Shown here one piece after another: positions 33,994 to 46,181 of a DNA stretch of 64,000 bases. This DNA is from Heterodera schachtii (lineage: Eukaryota; Nematoda; Chromadorea; Rhabditida; Heteroderidae): NCBI GenBank assembly GCA_023374025.1, contig SIJG01000021.1, positions 182,237-246,236 of the forward strand, written 5' to 3'. Positions within the stretch are counted from its first letter, which is position 1. Every line of letters starts with the position of its first letter. A model generated the notes under the pieces. It was not told where the DNA came from, made no database searches, and saw nothing but the letters and a program-made list of their open reading frames with translations. The translations under genes and the position numbers were made by a program.

Positions 33994-36900
33994 TCAGGGC
34001 CGTTGGGTCAAATAGAAGCATTTTTGGATCTGAGTAAGCTTCTGAAGGCATCTGTATTTCTCGGCTAACATCCCATCATTTGGCAACCCTCCGGACGGAT
34101 TACAGTATGCTAAAACGAAAAAATTCTTTAGAAAATAATCAATTGTATAAAATTTACGTCGACAGTGGTCGAAGCCGGACTCAAAAACGCCAAATGCTTG
34201 GCAACAGGCGGTGGCGTCCTTGAAAAATGGAAAATCTTTTTTCAATTTCATGCGAAAAAGAGGCGGGTATAAAAAAGTCATTATGACAATTAGCCGCTAA
34301 AAAACACAATTTAAAAAATCATAAACAGTGTTTTGTTTCCGTTAATTTTTGCTTTTTCAAAAAAAAATTTTTTTTTAATTTATGGGTTTTTCTGAGAATA
34401 TTTTTTGTATGCTTTGCCAACTTTTGTATTAATTTGACTCCTAATTAAGAAAAATTGGCTTTTGAGAGTAATATGGCAAGATTTCATTCATTTTTGAAAT
34501 TCATTATATTTTTAAAATAATTTTGTGTCCATTTGGGATTTTCATAATTTTTTTTGTTTATTTTGCCCCTTTTTTCTACCTCATTTCCACTGGCGCATAC
34601 CTAAATTAAATTTGGTCACAATTTGTTCATTTTTGCCTCATTTTCTCACCATCATTTCACCGACGCGACTCACCGGACACCCTTACAGTATGAGGGAGGG
34701 GGGTTGGATTAATTAGTGTCAGTGGATACTGTATACTCTTTGTTTTTCTTACTTCCGGTCAGCACGGCCAATTGTATCTGAAAAAGGCAAACTGAAAATG
34801 GTATGAGATTTTATAGATTTTCAAGAAATATATAAAATTTTAAAATAAAAAATGGGATAATACTTTACGCTAATCCTAATTAAAAAAAAATACAGAAATC
34901 AAAAAAATCATATAGTACCGTGCCCAAGTTCTGATCATAGCTGCACAGTTGTTGGCACCCATCGCCGAGTCGGGCACAACAATTACGAAATCGCTAAGAA
35001 AAAGAGGCTTTTGTAATTACCATATTTGAAAGCCGCCCCGCCCCTGGGGTTGAGAAATAAAGCCCAGGGGGCTCGTTTTCAGTAAATATGGTCATCTAAT
35101 TTAGTTAATTTTATTTTAATTAGAATTTTAAAGAGATAGCAAAAAACTTAATAGCATTTTGAACATTACAAAAAAAACATAAATAGGTTAATGAAAACAT
35201 TTGAAAAACGGTCATTTGTTTAAAAATATTTAAATATGTAAAGCATGAAAATTTTGAAGTTAAAAGCAAAGCCGAATAATTTCACTTAAAACTAATTGAT
35301 GTTTCTTTAAATATGTCTATTTTGAAAAATAAAAATTTAAAAATAAAGCCAGCAGTTTCCCACTTGATTAGCGATCTCTTTCGGCACACATGGCTCCCAA
35401 TTTGGCTGTTTTGGGCACTGTAAATGGCAAAAAATGAGCAAATTGTTTTTAATATTTTTTTAAAACCGTTTGCCCATTTTCGCCCTGAATGAATCCGTTC
35501 GGAATGAATGGCTTCTTCAGCTCGTCGCCGTTGGCACCTTTGTCCAGCAAAAAGTTGTTGTTGCTGCCCGGCTCAACCAAATTTTGCAGATTTTTGTCTA
35601 TTGAATTTTTGATTTAATAAAATATTCTTTTGATTGTTTACTCAGTTATTCGTTAGACAAAAAATATATTAAAAAATATAATTAGCTTAATTCAGTTTAA
35701 ATAAAAAATACTCAAAGAATGAAATTTGAACATTTTTAAGAAAATACCTTATATATTTTATATTTTGTTTTGGATAGTTCAATTTTAGCGCTTCTTTAAT
35801 ACATACATAGTTTTGCCATTTTTGAGTTTATTTAAAGCATTATTTTATATAAAATCCTAAATCAAGTTAAATTATTTTTGAATAATGAAATGATAAAAGA
35901 TAAAATAAATATAAGTTTTTCAAAAATTTTGAATTTCAAATTGATTACCCAATGAATTTAGAAAAATATTAAATAAATCACAAAAATTTAAATGTTATTA
36001 AAATATGTAATTAATAAATCATTCAAATCAATTTTCCTGGACCTGATGGCCCTTGCTGAACTCCTGGATAAATTTGACGTGGTCGTTGCAGCGGATCAGC
36101 AACATTTGGCACGGCATGGAGCACTGGCGTTGGCGGTTCCTGACACAAAAAATTTTGATATTTATATGTAAAATTAACAAATTTTGTTTTGTCTATATGC
36201 TAGAGATCATTGAATTGCTTAAAAATGGCTGAGTCGACCCGCATTGGGTACTTTCCTGTTATGGGACTACAAGTCAACATTTTAAAAAATCAACAAAAGG
36301 GCGCGTAAAATTGCAAAAATTATGAAGGCATAAATGCCACACAATTTGTGAGCTGGATCTGCTCCACGAATTTAATATCTTCGCGCCACAGAAATTCATA
36401 CAAATAAGAGTCAAGCATTTGTCGGTGAGTTCCGTGCTGTTTTTTGTTATGTGCTTTTGCCGATCGCCAGCAGGTGCGCTCAATCGTTTGCGTATGAGTA
36501 GTGATGCCCAAGAGTCTCGGTTTCGAGTCTTGACTCGAAAAAAGTCTCGGGTTTTTTTGTTCTCGGTCTCGGAGTCTTCGGTCTCTTTCTCGAGTCTCGA
36601 GAAATTTTGGGTCTCGAGCATCACTACGTATGGACTTATGCGTTCATCGGGTGGGGGAGGGCGAGATTGTTCAAATGTTTAATTTATGGGGTGCGAATGT
36701 GAATTCTACGTGCACTTTTGTTGATTTTTTAAAATTTTGACTTGTAATCCCATAACAGGAAAGTACCCCGCATTCTGTCCAAAGTCACACAAAAGCATCG
36801 GTCCAAGGATTTATTGCCATAAATTTGTTGGCATCCTTACAAATCTTTCATGCTGATTATTGTTGTTGCCGTTGCCATTGAATTGTCCATTAAAATTATT

Positions 36901-39601
36901 ATTGTTATTATTGCTCTGCTGTTGTTGTTGTGGTTGCAAGTTGTATTGGCCAAAATATTGTTGCGGCTGTTGGGGCTGAATTGGCGTGCCAAACTGTGCC
37001 GCATTTGGCGATGGCACTGGCGTTATGCCGCCATTGCCTCCACCGTCGCCGCCACCACCGTTGATGGGTGGCGCAAATGTGAACCCATTTTGCGCTTGTT
37101 GGGGTTGAAATTGTTGAGCCTGCTGATCAATCAAAAAAATTATTTCCTGAAAGCGGATGGAATCGGGGCCACCCAAAGGATTTTAATGGGATTTACGGCC
37201 CGGTTTTATGTGAGAAAAAGCAGGGACCTTAGTGATGGTTAAACAATGTTTTTATCCCGGACATCCGTTCCCATTCAGTCGTTAAGCCATAAATAATTTC
37301 AAAATTTACAAATGACAAAAATCAACGAGAAATTAGATGGCAAGTTGTTTTCTTGCTCTTCTTTCTAAGTATAAAAATATTAATAGGATTTTACCCAACA
37401 ATTAAATATAGCGTAAAATTTTGATAATTTCTGAAGGAGTGCCTACAGGCGACGGCATAAAAATTGTTCCAGTTTTTAAACAGATTTATTTATAAAAATC
37501 AGGTCTATTTTTTTAATTTAAACATTTTAATTGGAATAGGCGTATTGTGCCCATTAATTGATGAAAATTTAAAATTTAATTTTCGATTTATAAAAAATGT
37601 AAAGAAAAACATCGAATATATTAAATCAAAAAAAATTTGTCCTATCCCTGCTCAGCCCGCCTAAACTTGCCGAATTGAACGACTGCTGTAGAAAGGGTTG
37701 AAAAGGGTTGGCAAAAGTGCCGCCACCGCCAACGCCGCCCGCATCCGCGGACTGAATGGGTGGCGGAAGCGGGGGAGGCGGTGGTGGCACCGGGCCAAAT
37801 CCGGCTTGCGGAAAGAACTCATCCGGCTGTTGCTGCTGGTTGTAGAAGCCACCAAAGCTGGTTGTTTGTTGTTGTTGCGACCCAGCAAATTGTCCACCCT
37901 GACGCTGATCGGCCGGCACAAACTGTTGGCCACCGCCTTGCTGATTTTGTGGCACAAATTGCTGCCCTCCCTGATCGCCCGGCGGCACAAATTGGCCAAA
38001 CTGCCCTGACTGTGCCACAAATTGGCCGCCTTGCTGCTGCTGATTTTGATAGGGCAACGGCCCAAATTGGCCACCAGCTGGCACGAATTGGCCGCCTTGG
38101 TTTTGGTGATCGGCTGGCACGAATTGGCCACCACCGCCTTGCTGCCCATTTTGGAACGGCAGTTGTTGCTGGTGGTGGTGATGGTTTTGTTCAGCAGCAA
38201 CGGCTCCAAAATCAGTGCCAAATTGGTTTCTGAGCGGCTTTTGACGTCCTAATAACAAATTTTAAGTATATATAATTGAAAATATTTCAATCTTTTATTG
38301 GAATAAACGATTTTTTTACGTTACATATTCCTTTAATGATCTAAACAGGGGCGTATCTAGAAAAGTCTTTCGGGGGTGGGGACGACCTGAAAACCTTTTT
38401 TTTTTGATACTCGCCAATAATAAACGGTATTTGTTACGAAAATTGCCTATAAAATTCAAAAATGTACCCATAAAATTTTTAAATTTTCTTTTGGGCGGGG
38501 GGGGGAATCCCCCCCCCCCCCAAGATACGCCCTTGGATCTAAACCGGATAAATCAACGTAAGCCAAGTTAAATCATCCGATTTTTCTTGATCAATATAAG
38601 AATATTAATTCTTTAAATTTAATCCACCATTGTTATTGTTATTGTTGTTGTTGTTTACACCCCGGTAGTTCACTTGGCGTTGGTGTTGTCTTTGTTGTGC
38701 TGCTGGTACTGCTTCACCAACTCTTTGTTGCTGTGCTCCGCCTACTGAGGAAGGGAAGGGCAACTGTTGCGCGAATGGCACTTTGACTTGCGCTTGGCCA
38801 AATGCCCTTGCGTCCGGCACTTGTGCCGACTGTTGTGCCTGCAATTGTTAGCACCAATGATCAGAACTGATTTAATATAATAAAGTCATTGGAAATTTGG
38901 TTTTGATTTTTTAACAGATTTTCACTAAACAATGCAGATTTTGCGATTTTGAATTAATTGGCAATAACCAATTTTTTATTTTTAACACACTTTTTTCAAA
39001 AATCAACCTATGGGGGGGGGGGGGGCGGGTGCCAATCGCGCCGCCGGAAAAAACTTGAAAGTTTGAGTGTATTTTATTAACAGATTTTGTCTAAAAATTG
39101 ACTAAATTGTTGCGATTTAGAGTGAATTTTAAGAAAATGATTAAGTCTTTGGGTCCGGCAGTACTGGAAAATTTTAAAAATTTTTAATGAATTATGTTAA
39201 GAAAATACTAAATTTTTCAGAAAACGATTACCAAAACATAATAAGTGTTGCTGACAGGAAAAAATTATAGAATTTTTAAAATTCATATAATTAGCTGAGC
39301 CAAACTTGAGAGTAAGCCTCCTAAAGAGGATTGTTAATTACTGATTAGAAATTTTTAAATTGAATTAGCTCCTTCTGCTGACCGTAGTGATGAAAAGTTT
39401 GTTGCCAATGGGCCCACAGACTGCACACGCCCCGGGGCACATTTCGGCGATGAACGGCACCCGGCAATGAGAGCATTTTGCGCGAATGCAACTGGGCAAA
39501 TCGGCACCAATTGAGGCCGGCGCATGCCAAATGAAGCCAAGCAAAATGAGTACCAGTGCCATTATTGTAGAGCAAAAAAAGTGCCAATAATTTGAATTCA
39601 T
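33994..39601 (-). CDS. Secreted Gln/Asn-rich DB-module protein
   Basis: Thirteen proposed exons in transcript order: 39383-39601, 38661-38838, 37667-38248, 36841-37122, 36043-36139, 35467-35597, 35364-35417, 34919-34993, 34753-34777, 34650-34681, 34580-34600, 34158-34218, 33994-34109. Exon 1 gives a signal peptide (MALVLILLGFIWHAPASIG) and a Cys cluster (CIRAKCSHC, CPGACAVCGP). Exons 2-4 are low-complexity Gln/Asn/Gly/Pro sequence with repeated QFVPADQ/GGQFVP units. Exons 7-13 form a nematode DB module: NCCARLGDGCQQLCSYD, CPVSRVGEMM, VCASGNE (21-nt micro-exon), DATACCQAFGVF, HCR-PYCNPSGGLPNDGM, ending FYLTQRP. All phases fit except the exon 3/4 join, where an extra exon or other site is needed. 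It is probably an extracellular-matrix or cuticle-associated protein; the role is inference. Confidence 0.8.
36320..36511 (-). pseudogene. ISXO2/Merlin-type transposase C-terminal remnant
   Basis: Minus-strand frame containing HTQTIERTCWRSAKAHNKKQ, then HGTHRQMLDSYLYEFLWR and a stop. This matches the conserved end of IS1595/ISXO2-like DDE transposases (THTQTIE...W..K, GTH...LDSYL.EF.WR). Upstream catalytic regions are absent: a 128-bp hAT-like insertion sits at the start of the match and the terminal repeat soon follows. It cannot encode active enzyme. Confidence 0.8.
36491..36634. mobile_element. Nested 128-bp hAT-like MITE inside the Merlin-like element
   Basis: Element 36499-36626 begins TAGTGATGCCC and ends GAGCATCACTA. 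Flanks CGTATGAG and CGTATGGA share six leading bases. The interior is palindromic GTCTCG/CGAGAC sequence. Confidence 0.65.
38338..38543. mobile_element. 190-bp hAT-like MITE in DB-gene intron 2
   Basis: Perfect 8-bp duplication GATCTAAA at 38338-38345 and 38536-38543. Ends CAGGGGCGTATCT and AGATACGCCCTTG match 12 of 13. The interior has a G-run then a C-run. Confidence 0.9.
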
Positions 39602-39609
39602 CGCCTTTA

Positions 39610-40600
39610 AAATTAAAAAATTTTGTACACACGGTTATTAAATGAACAAATTATTGTTTAGCTTAATGACAGGGCTTGTATCAACAGCTAATTTCAACAT
39701 TAAAAAACAAAAAGATTTCAAGGACACACTAGAAAAATTAGAAGAATTCAAGTACAACTTTGAAAATTCATTATTTTTATTTAAAAAAAAACTCTCAATG
39801 AGTTTTTTAGCAAATGTTTTCCCTCTTTCCGCTGATTTTGACAAATATTTGTTTGTTGTTTAATTTTAGTTGAAAAAGAAATTTCCAGGGAATTAAGCGT
39901 TTGGTTGCCACTTCTTATAGATGTAACCGGAGATAATTTTATTAATTAAACAAAATCATTTATAAAAAATTTATACAAATTTAAATTAATTAATTTAAAA
40001 CTTATTGGATTTAAATAAAAAATAAGTCTTATTTCAATAATTATCTCACTTTTAACTCTAAATAAATGTATAATACGCAAAAAAATTTGATTAACACAGT
40101 TTTAAACAATTTTAGAAAATATTTCCTTCAAATTTATGACAACATGCAAAATTCGCAATGCCATCAGCAGAACTTTCAAATGGCATCACAATTACACAAT
40201 GGGTGAATGAATGCAATGAATGAATGAACGATTTATGTGTATTGGCGTTGTGTTTTGTTCGGATTTGTGTGGCGCTGTGGCGGCGCTGCACAGTTTTCCG
40301 CCTCGCAAAAGCCGAGAGCATTTTGCGCGCAATTTAGCCGCCGCGCCGCGCCGGCATTTGAATGTGGCGCCATTTTGGGCGCGCAAAACGACCGGATTTC
40401 CCCCCCCCCCGCCCCCCGGTGAAATGCGCCGTTTCCGCCGCTGAAGGGGAAAATGACGATGATAAATCCTTGCCACCTCTGCTGCTGCACAATTTAGCTG
40501 CTATAAACTTCATGCATTTTTTTGTTGCTTTAAAAGAGCAGCAATGGAAAACGGTCACGCCAATTTGTGGAGAGGAAAAAATATATTTTATTTAAAAAAA
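39610..40600. other. Region upstream of the DB gene
   Basis: A plus-strand frame (39642-39863) and a short TTTTAG-preceded segment reading VEKEISRELS (39870) resemble a decayed fragment of the HTH-repeat family, but too little remains to call. 40200-40450 is GC-rich and probably promoter or repeat DNA. Confidence 0.3.
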
Positions 40601-43600
40601 GGATTAAAAATGTTCGAAAATAATTTACTTAATTTAAAATGAATGATCAGGATAAGGCAAATAGGTAGAGCTATTGCTAATAAGCAATTAAGCAATTTAT
40701 AAAAAGGTTGCAACATGAATATCGTAAAAAAAGTTTCAATTTTAGCATTTTATTTATATTTCTTTGTGTGCCTGCAAATCTTTGCGATTGTTGCAAAGCT
40801 ATTAGAACTTGATAAGAGTTTTGAATGGTGACAATTTTATAAAGTTTCATTTAATTGAAAAAAGGGTTGTGCCGTATTAAATTTGCCTGAACAAAGCTTG
40901 CGGGACAGTGTTGGCCTGATCCGATAATTTTGAGTTTGTGAATTAAAAGGAGTGCTTCAACTTTCTCACAAACTTTTCTTAAAATCAACAATTAATTTAT
41001 AAGTAGGAGGAACACAATCTTGCCCAGGGGCTTTATCCTTGACCGCCCTAGCACCTCTTTAACGCGTTAATGAGATTTAATGACAACAAGTTGCACAATT
41101 TCGCATATCATAATCGGATTGGATTTGCTTGTCCAACATTAACACACAACAACATCAACAATACTCACTGATCACTTTTTTTTTGATGGATGTGATTTGG
41201 TGACGCCGATTTTTTAATTAACTCCCCCAACAACTTTCCGCTTCCCCTTGCCCCCGGCGGGGAACTGCCATTTCCGAGTTCATAGCGGAACAGGCACGAC
41301 AGGCAACAACACAAGCGGAGGGTGTCAATCACGAGTTAGTTTGAGTAAAGACCGGCTTTTCCCCCACCCTCGCCCTCCTCCACAGTCAGTCATCAGTTTT
41401 TCGGCTCCAAGGATATCCGAGAGTCTCGGCAGTGGCTCTTCCGCAATTAGAGAGTGGCTTTTTTGACGGGTTCCTAATAGGATGCGCCAGTGATCATATT
41501 TGGGTGTTTAATTGCCATTGAACCCGGAAATGGGATTTGATCAAATCGGGAGGTTCAAAAGTTGCGAAAAAAGTAAAACAAAAAGGGGGAATTTATTGAA
41601 TCATTAATAATTATTTTCAGTCTATTACTAAAAATAGTGATAATTCACTCACTAATGGCATCCGTGACAGAACAAAAAAGTCGGAAATTCGGGGCAGATG
41701 TAACCAGTTGGTTCCAACCCTCGAGAATAGAAAGCGGATAGAATCTGAGGAACCAATACGTACCTAAGCAGTCCATCATGTCTGATTCAATGATGGTCCG
41801 AGAATTGAGGACAAATGGAGGGGACAGCTGCCATACTGTGAAATAAAATCAGTTGATCCTATTCTTGGATTTTTCTTGAATTTTCGAAAATTTTTGCTAT
41901 CCATTGCAAGGAATAATGAGATGAAGGGGGGGGGGGGGGGGGTAAGACGTAGCAACCAGTGCCGATGATGCGAAAAAATAATAATAATTGCACAATGGCG
42001 GATTCCATCATTCTCTGCAGTGTTCAGGGTCGGCATGTAAGCGCAAATGCGCGAGATGGAGCGCACGGGGAAAGAAAGCATTAAGCAGCCTTAGGGCGCC
42101 TGCTGTGGTCAACCAACTGCCGCTTTCATCAATGAGCTTTTGCTCCCTCCGCCCCCCCCCCCTCGCTCCTGCTGCGATTCCGATCAGTCAGTCAGCAAAA
42201 GCCGAAGAAAGAAAAGTCAACCTAACAACCGGCTTTTCCTCCCCCCCCCTTCCCTGCTCCTTATAGCCCCCGGTTGCCGGGGGCGGGCGACTACGCTCGG
42301 GGGGATGCTAATAATGCGCTCCCAACCCAACGCCCTAAGGTCAGCAGCAGCGATACCCCCCCCCCCCCCCTTCTCCCCTGCGCTAGGGGAATGGGGGGGG
42401 GGGGACGGCGTAGTGGAAATGGGGGAGGAGCAGAGCGTGAAGTGATGGCGCGTGTACAATTGAAGCTCTCCGATTTTTTTCGTGGGTGGCGCAGGGGGGG
42501 GGGGGGGCTAATTTCGCCTCAGGCAACAATAGCAGGGAATAATAATACATAAGCTGAGTGAGTGAGTGGGTGCCCTTGGGCAGTGTGAGTGAGTGCGTGC
42601 ATTTATTTTTGCCGCGGCTGCTTGTGGTGGAAGCAGCAACAATAGGGACTGAGTTGGGCGCACAAGGACAACACGTACCCAGAGGGGGGGGGGGGGGGGG
42701 GGGGGGGGGGGAGGCACATGTTCTAAGTGAAAACAGAAAATTTTTTCAAAATTAATCTCATTTCAACAATATCTCGAAGGAACGTTTCAAAATTTATTAT
42801 TTTGGCGTAAATCTATTAAAAAATCTACAAAATTTTGAAAATAATGGTGCGCTTGGTACGCCTAAACGATTCGAAATCGTGCATACGTTCGCCTATTGTT
42901 AGGCAATTTGCGACAGTTATGTTTCTTATTTTTTGGGTGGTCAGTTGGATGCAGATGGTTGGGCTTATTCAAATTATGAATATATAATATAACTTTTATT
43001 AATTTTATAGCTTGGTGGTTTTTTTCACGAAAAGGAATTATGAAAGAAAAAAAAATTTCTAAATAAATAATAACAATTATTTAAAAACATTACATACATT
43101 AAAAAACATTTATTTTTTGGATAAATTAGTAATCTGATCGCTTCACAACAAATAAATAAATCACTCTGCAAATGTTCAATTAAGAGAAAGCGAAAGGCAA
43201 TTCGATCAAAAAGACTGCTCCGCGGGCGCAGTTTTTGTTGATCAGTGAAATTGGCTTTTTTGGCGGGCGCGACAGAAAAGAGAGGAAGCAGCTAATTGCC
43301 GCTTAAGGGTCCCTCCCATTAGGTGGAGGAGGAGGAGAAGGAAAAGCATTTATTGACTGGAATTGGAAGCGCAAAAAAAAACATAAAGAAAAATTAATTG
43401 ATGGCGCTGGAGAGCAGCAGCAACTACAAGCCAAATGGACCAGTGAAAAAATATCCGATCGGATTTTGCAAATCCCGACGGATTAATTAATAGTGAAGAA
43501 GTGTACCGAATAGTTTTTGCATCAGAATATCATGCAGAAAGTCAAATTTATATGCAAATAAGCCAGGTACAGTAAACTTATTTACAGTAAGTTGATTCCG

Positions 43601-44350
43601 TAAATATTTTTTTTGGTTGATTTAATTTTTTAATTTTAAAAAGGATTGATTAAATAATTTTAGGACATGTTTCACTTCCCACACAATTCACACTTAACTT
43701 CCCGGACATTCATCAGCAAAATTTGCATTAAAATCACACAATTTACATTGAATTGCTTAAAATTTACTGATTGATTGTATATGCATTAAGAAAACATGGC
43801 ATTGGCAAAAGTCGTGGTTTTGGGTGAAATGTAAACGGTTCTTTTTTTTTGATATTTGTGGGCGATGGCATTTTCCAATAAGCGATGAAAAATCTTTTAA
43901 AAATAATTAATGAGCAGAAATAGGATATTCTGCCGATAGAGGAAGATTAGGGTTTTTCTTCCCTCCCTAAATGGGCATGATGGGATGGAAAAACAAATAA
44001 AATGTTGTTGTTGCTGGTGTTGTGCCGGGTGATGCGCTAATGTGAAGGGTGTCGTCGTTGTTCCAATCCACGATCAGTCAGCTGTCGAAGAAAATGCCAT
44101 TAGGGGGATCAAATTAGCATCTAATTAGTGAGGGGGGAGGAGGGGGTCGCTGTAATGAATAATTATGCATCATTATCATCGTCAGAAGCATCACAACACG
44201 CATTTTTTTTTTGTTGCTCTGGTCACTACTGGTTAGTACACTCATCATCATTATGCCTTTTCCTTAACAAATTGAAAATTAGGGAAATGAAAGTGCGAGA
44301 AAAATTCGGGATGATTAGTTAAAAAAGAAAAGAAAAATTTTAGATTTTTT
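40600..44350. other. Long gene-poor, low-complexity region
   Basis: Holds very long G runs (near 41927-41942, 42396-42402, 42496-42507, and about 28 bases near 42684-42711), C runs (42152, 42240, 42357-42370), (GGA)n and (GAGT)n. Overlapping frames on both strands are translations of these tracts. No supported gene, tRNA or rRNA. Confidence 0.45.
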
Positions 44351-44429
44351 GCACTATTAATTTACCCCATCACGTAGTCTGATAAAAAAAAATCATTTTT
44401 AGTTTTTTTTTTTTTTTCATTTTCTTAGT

Positions 44430-44810
44430 GATTTTCAAAAAATTATCGGTCCCTCTACGTGTCCAGACACTTGTGCCTCGGGCATTTGCGCCTATGTCGT
44501 AAATCGAACCAAAACCAAACAAATTTTCAAGCCCTAATAGCCTAAACAGCATTAAAGTTAAGAAAACATGGTCCTTTGGTTTATCAGGAATAATAATTCT
44601 GTTGTTTGAAAGATTTATTATTTTTCCAAAAATTTGCTGACGATCAAATTATCGGATCCAATCACTTTATCATTTGTTTAATGCTGTTTAGGCGATTAGG
44701 GATTGAAAAGACTTAAGTTTGAACCCGATTTTGGACATAGGAGAAATGTTCGGGGCGCAAATGTGGGGTAACCGTCCCGTAGTACGATAAAAAAAATTAT
44801 GGATTTTTTT
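44430..44810. mobile_element. Fold-back repeat
   Basis: Inverted arms: CATTTGCGCCTATGTCG with TAGCCTAAACAGCATTAAA on the left (44488-44556) match the reverse complement of AATGCTGTTTAGGCGATTAG and ACATAGGAG...GCGCAAATG on the right (44680-44763). No duplication resolved, no ORF. Confidence 0.55.
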
Positions 44811-44849
44811 TTTTTTTGCAATTTCTTAGAAATTTCTCAAAAATTACCC

Positions 44850-46130
44850 CGTCCAATCATCTGCTCTTGGGGATAAGTTTGTTGAGTGCTCTGTGTTTTG
44901 TTGCACAAACGTAACGAGCGCAAATTGAGTCAGTGAGTGAGTGGTAAGTCTCATGCGTTGTCCATCATCATCATCATTAGTGAGGGTGGGTGCGAGGGGC
45001 GGCACTTTGTTTGGGTGGAACACATTTTCGGCACTTTAGTGCAAAGAATGAATGCATCATCTCATCTCTTTCCGCAGCATCATCATCCTCATCATGTCTG
45101 TTGTCAGCCACATAATAAAGGCACAGCACATAAGCAGAAGCAACCGCGAGCGGCGCCATTTTTGATGCCCGCGCGGAATTGGGCGGGGGGCGGGCGGTAG
45201 AGCATAAATTCGCCGCAAAATGCACTCATACACTCAAATTTGGTGCGCTTTTCAGCTGTACTCCCCGCGTCGTTGGGCGAGGGGGGGGGGGGGGGGCAAA
45301 AATATATTGGCGATCACGACGACTCTTTTTGGATGGACGAAGATCGCGAATCGGCGCGAATCTGCTTGCACAGGTCACTCATCGACCTGGGGCGGGGAGT
45401 CCCTTGTCGGCAACCAAATCTCTATTATAGCGTGATTTGTCACCCGCTGCAGCCAAAGGATTGTCCACCAAACAGTGCCTCAGTATCAGCCGAATTCCAT
45501 TGGCATTGGCGCTGCATCTGTCGGTTGCACTTCGATGAGTGCCGTTCGTGGCCGTGCCAAGTGCCGTCGTCTGTTTTGGTGTGCCGTCACTTTTTCTTCA
45601 CTACACTTTTTCATTTTTGATCAGTTAATTGTTTAATTATAATTAATTAATGTAACTCTGGTACCGTACTCCTCATTCATTACGGTATTTTCGGTTCGCT
45701 TTTCAGATAAATGGCATCGCCAATTGGTCAGAAAAGTGTGAATTGGCCAACAAAGTGAAAAAAGCAAAAATGAGAAGAAATAAATGGACGATGGATAATT
45801 GATTACAATTAAATCTCAAATAATTCATATGCATTAATTAAGTAATTTTTGTAAACGTTCAATTTAGAAATAATTCATTCATTTCGTACTTTATGCATTA
45901 ATTAATTTTTTTGAACTTTCAATTTGGAAATGACGTGAAATCCCGTTCCCATTTTGCTTCCCTCTTTGTCTCTGTTCCCGTTCTCTGAAATGTTTTACCG
46001 GGTTCTAGTCATTTTGTTTTATCTACTCTTTAATTGTAAAATTTTTTGCGCAAAAACCAAAAATAAATTTATTTATTTATTTTTGGCACAAATTTGAGGT
46101 ATTTCACATACAAAAAGATTTTTAGAATTC
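44850..46130. other. Spacer before the serpin gene
   Basis: A Cys-rich plus-strand frame (45430-45590, CPPNSAS, RCICRLHFDECRSWPCQVP) and a possible exon after CTTTTCAG at 45708 (INGIANWSEKCELANK to a stop near 45803) could belong to a small plus-strand gene, but I cannot join them with confidence. Confidence 0.3.
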
Positions 46131-46181
46131 ATACAATTAAGCCTAGAATCAAACGCATTAAATATCAATGATGGAAGGAAA

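Larger units (their letters stand above)
36239..36775. mobile_element. Merlin-like element (deletion derivative) in an intron of the DB gene
   Basis: Flanks CCGCATTG (36239-36246) and CCGCATTC (36768-36775) match 7 of 8. The 521-bp element has inverted ends GGTACTTTCCTGTTATGGGA and its complement, continuing for about 60 bp (ACTACAAGTCAA against TTGACTTGTAAT). An 8-bp duplication, GG-starting ends and the ISXO2-like coding remnant inside all fit Merlin. Confidence 0.8.
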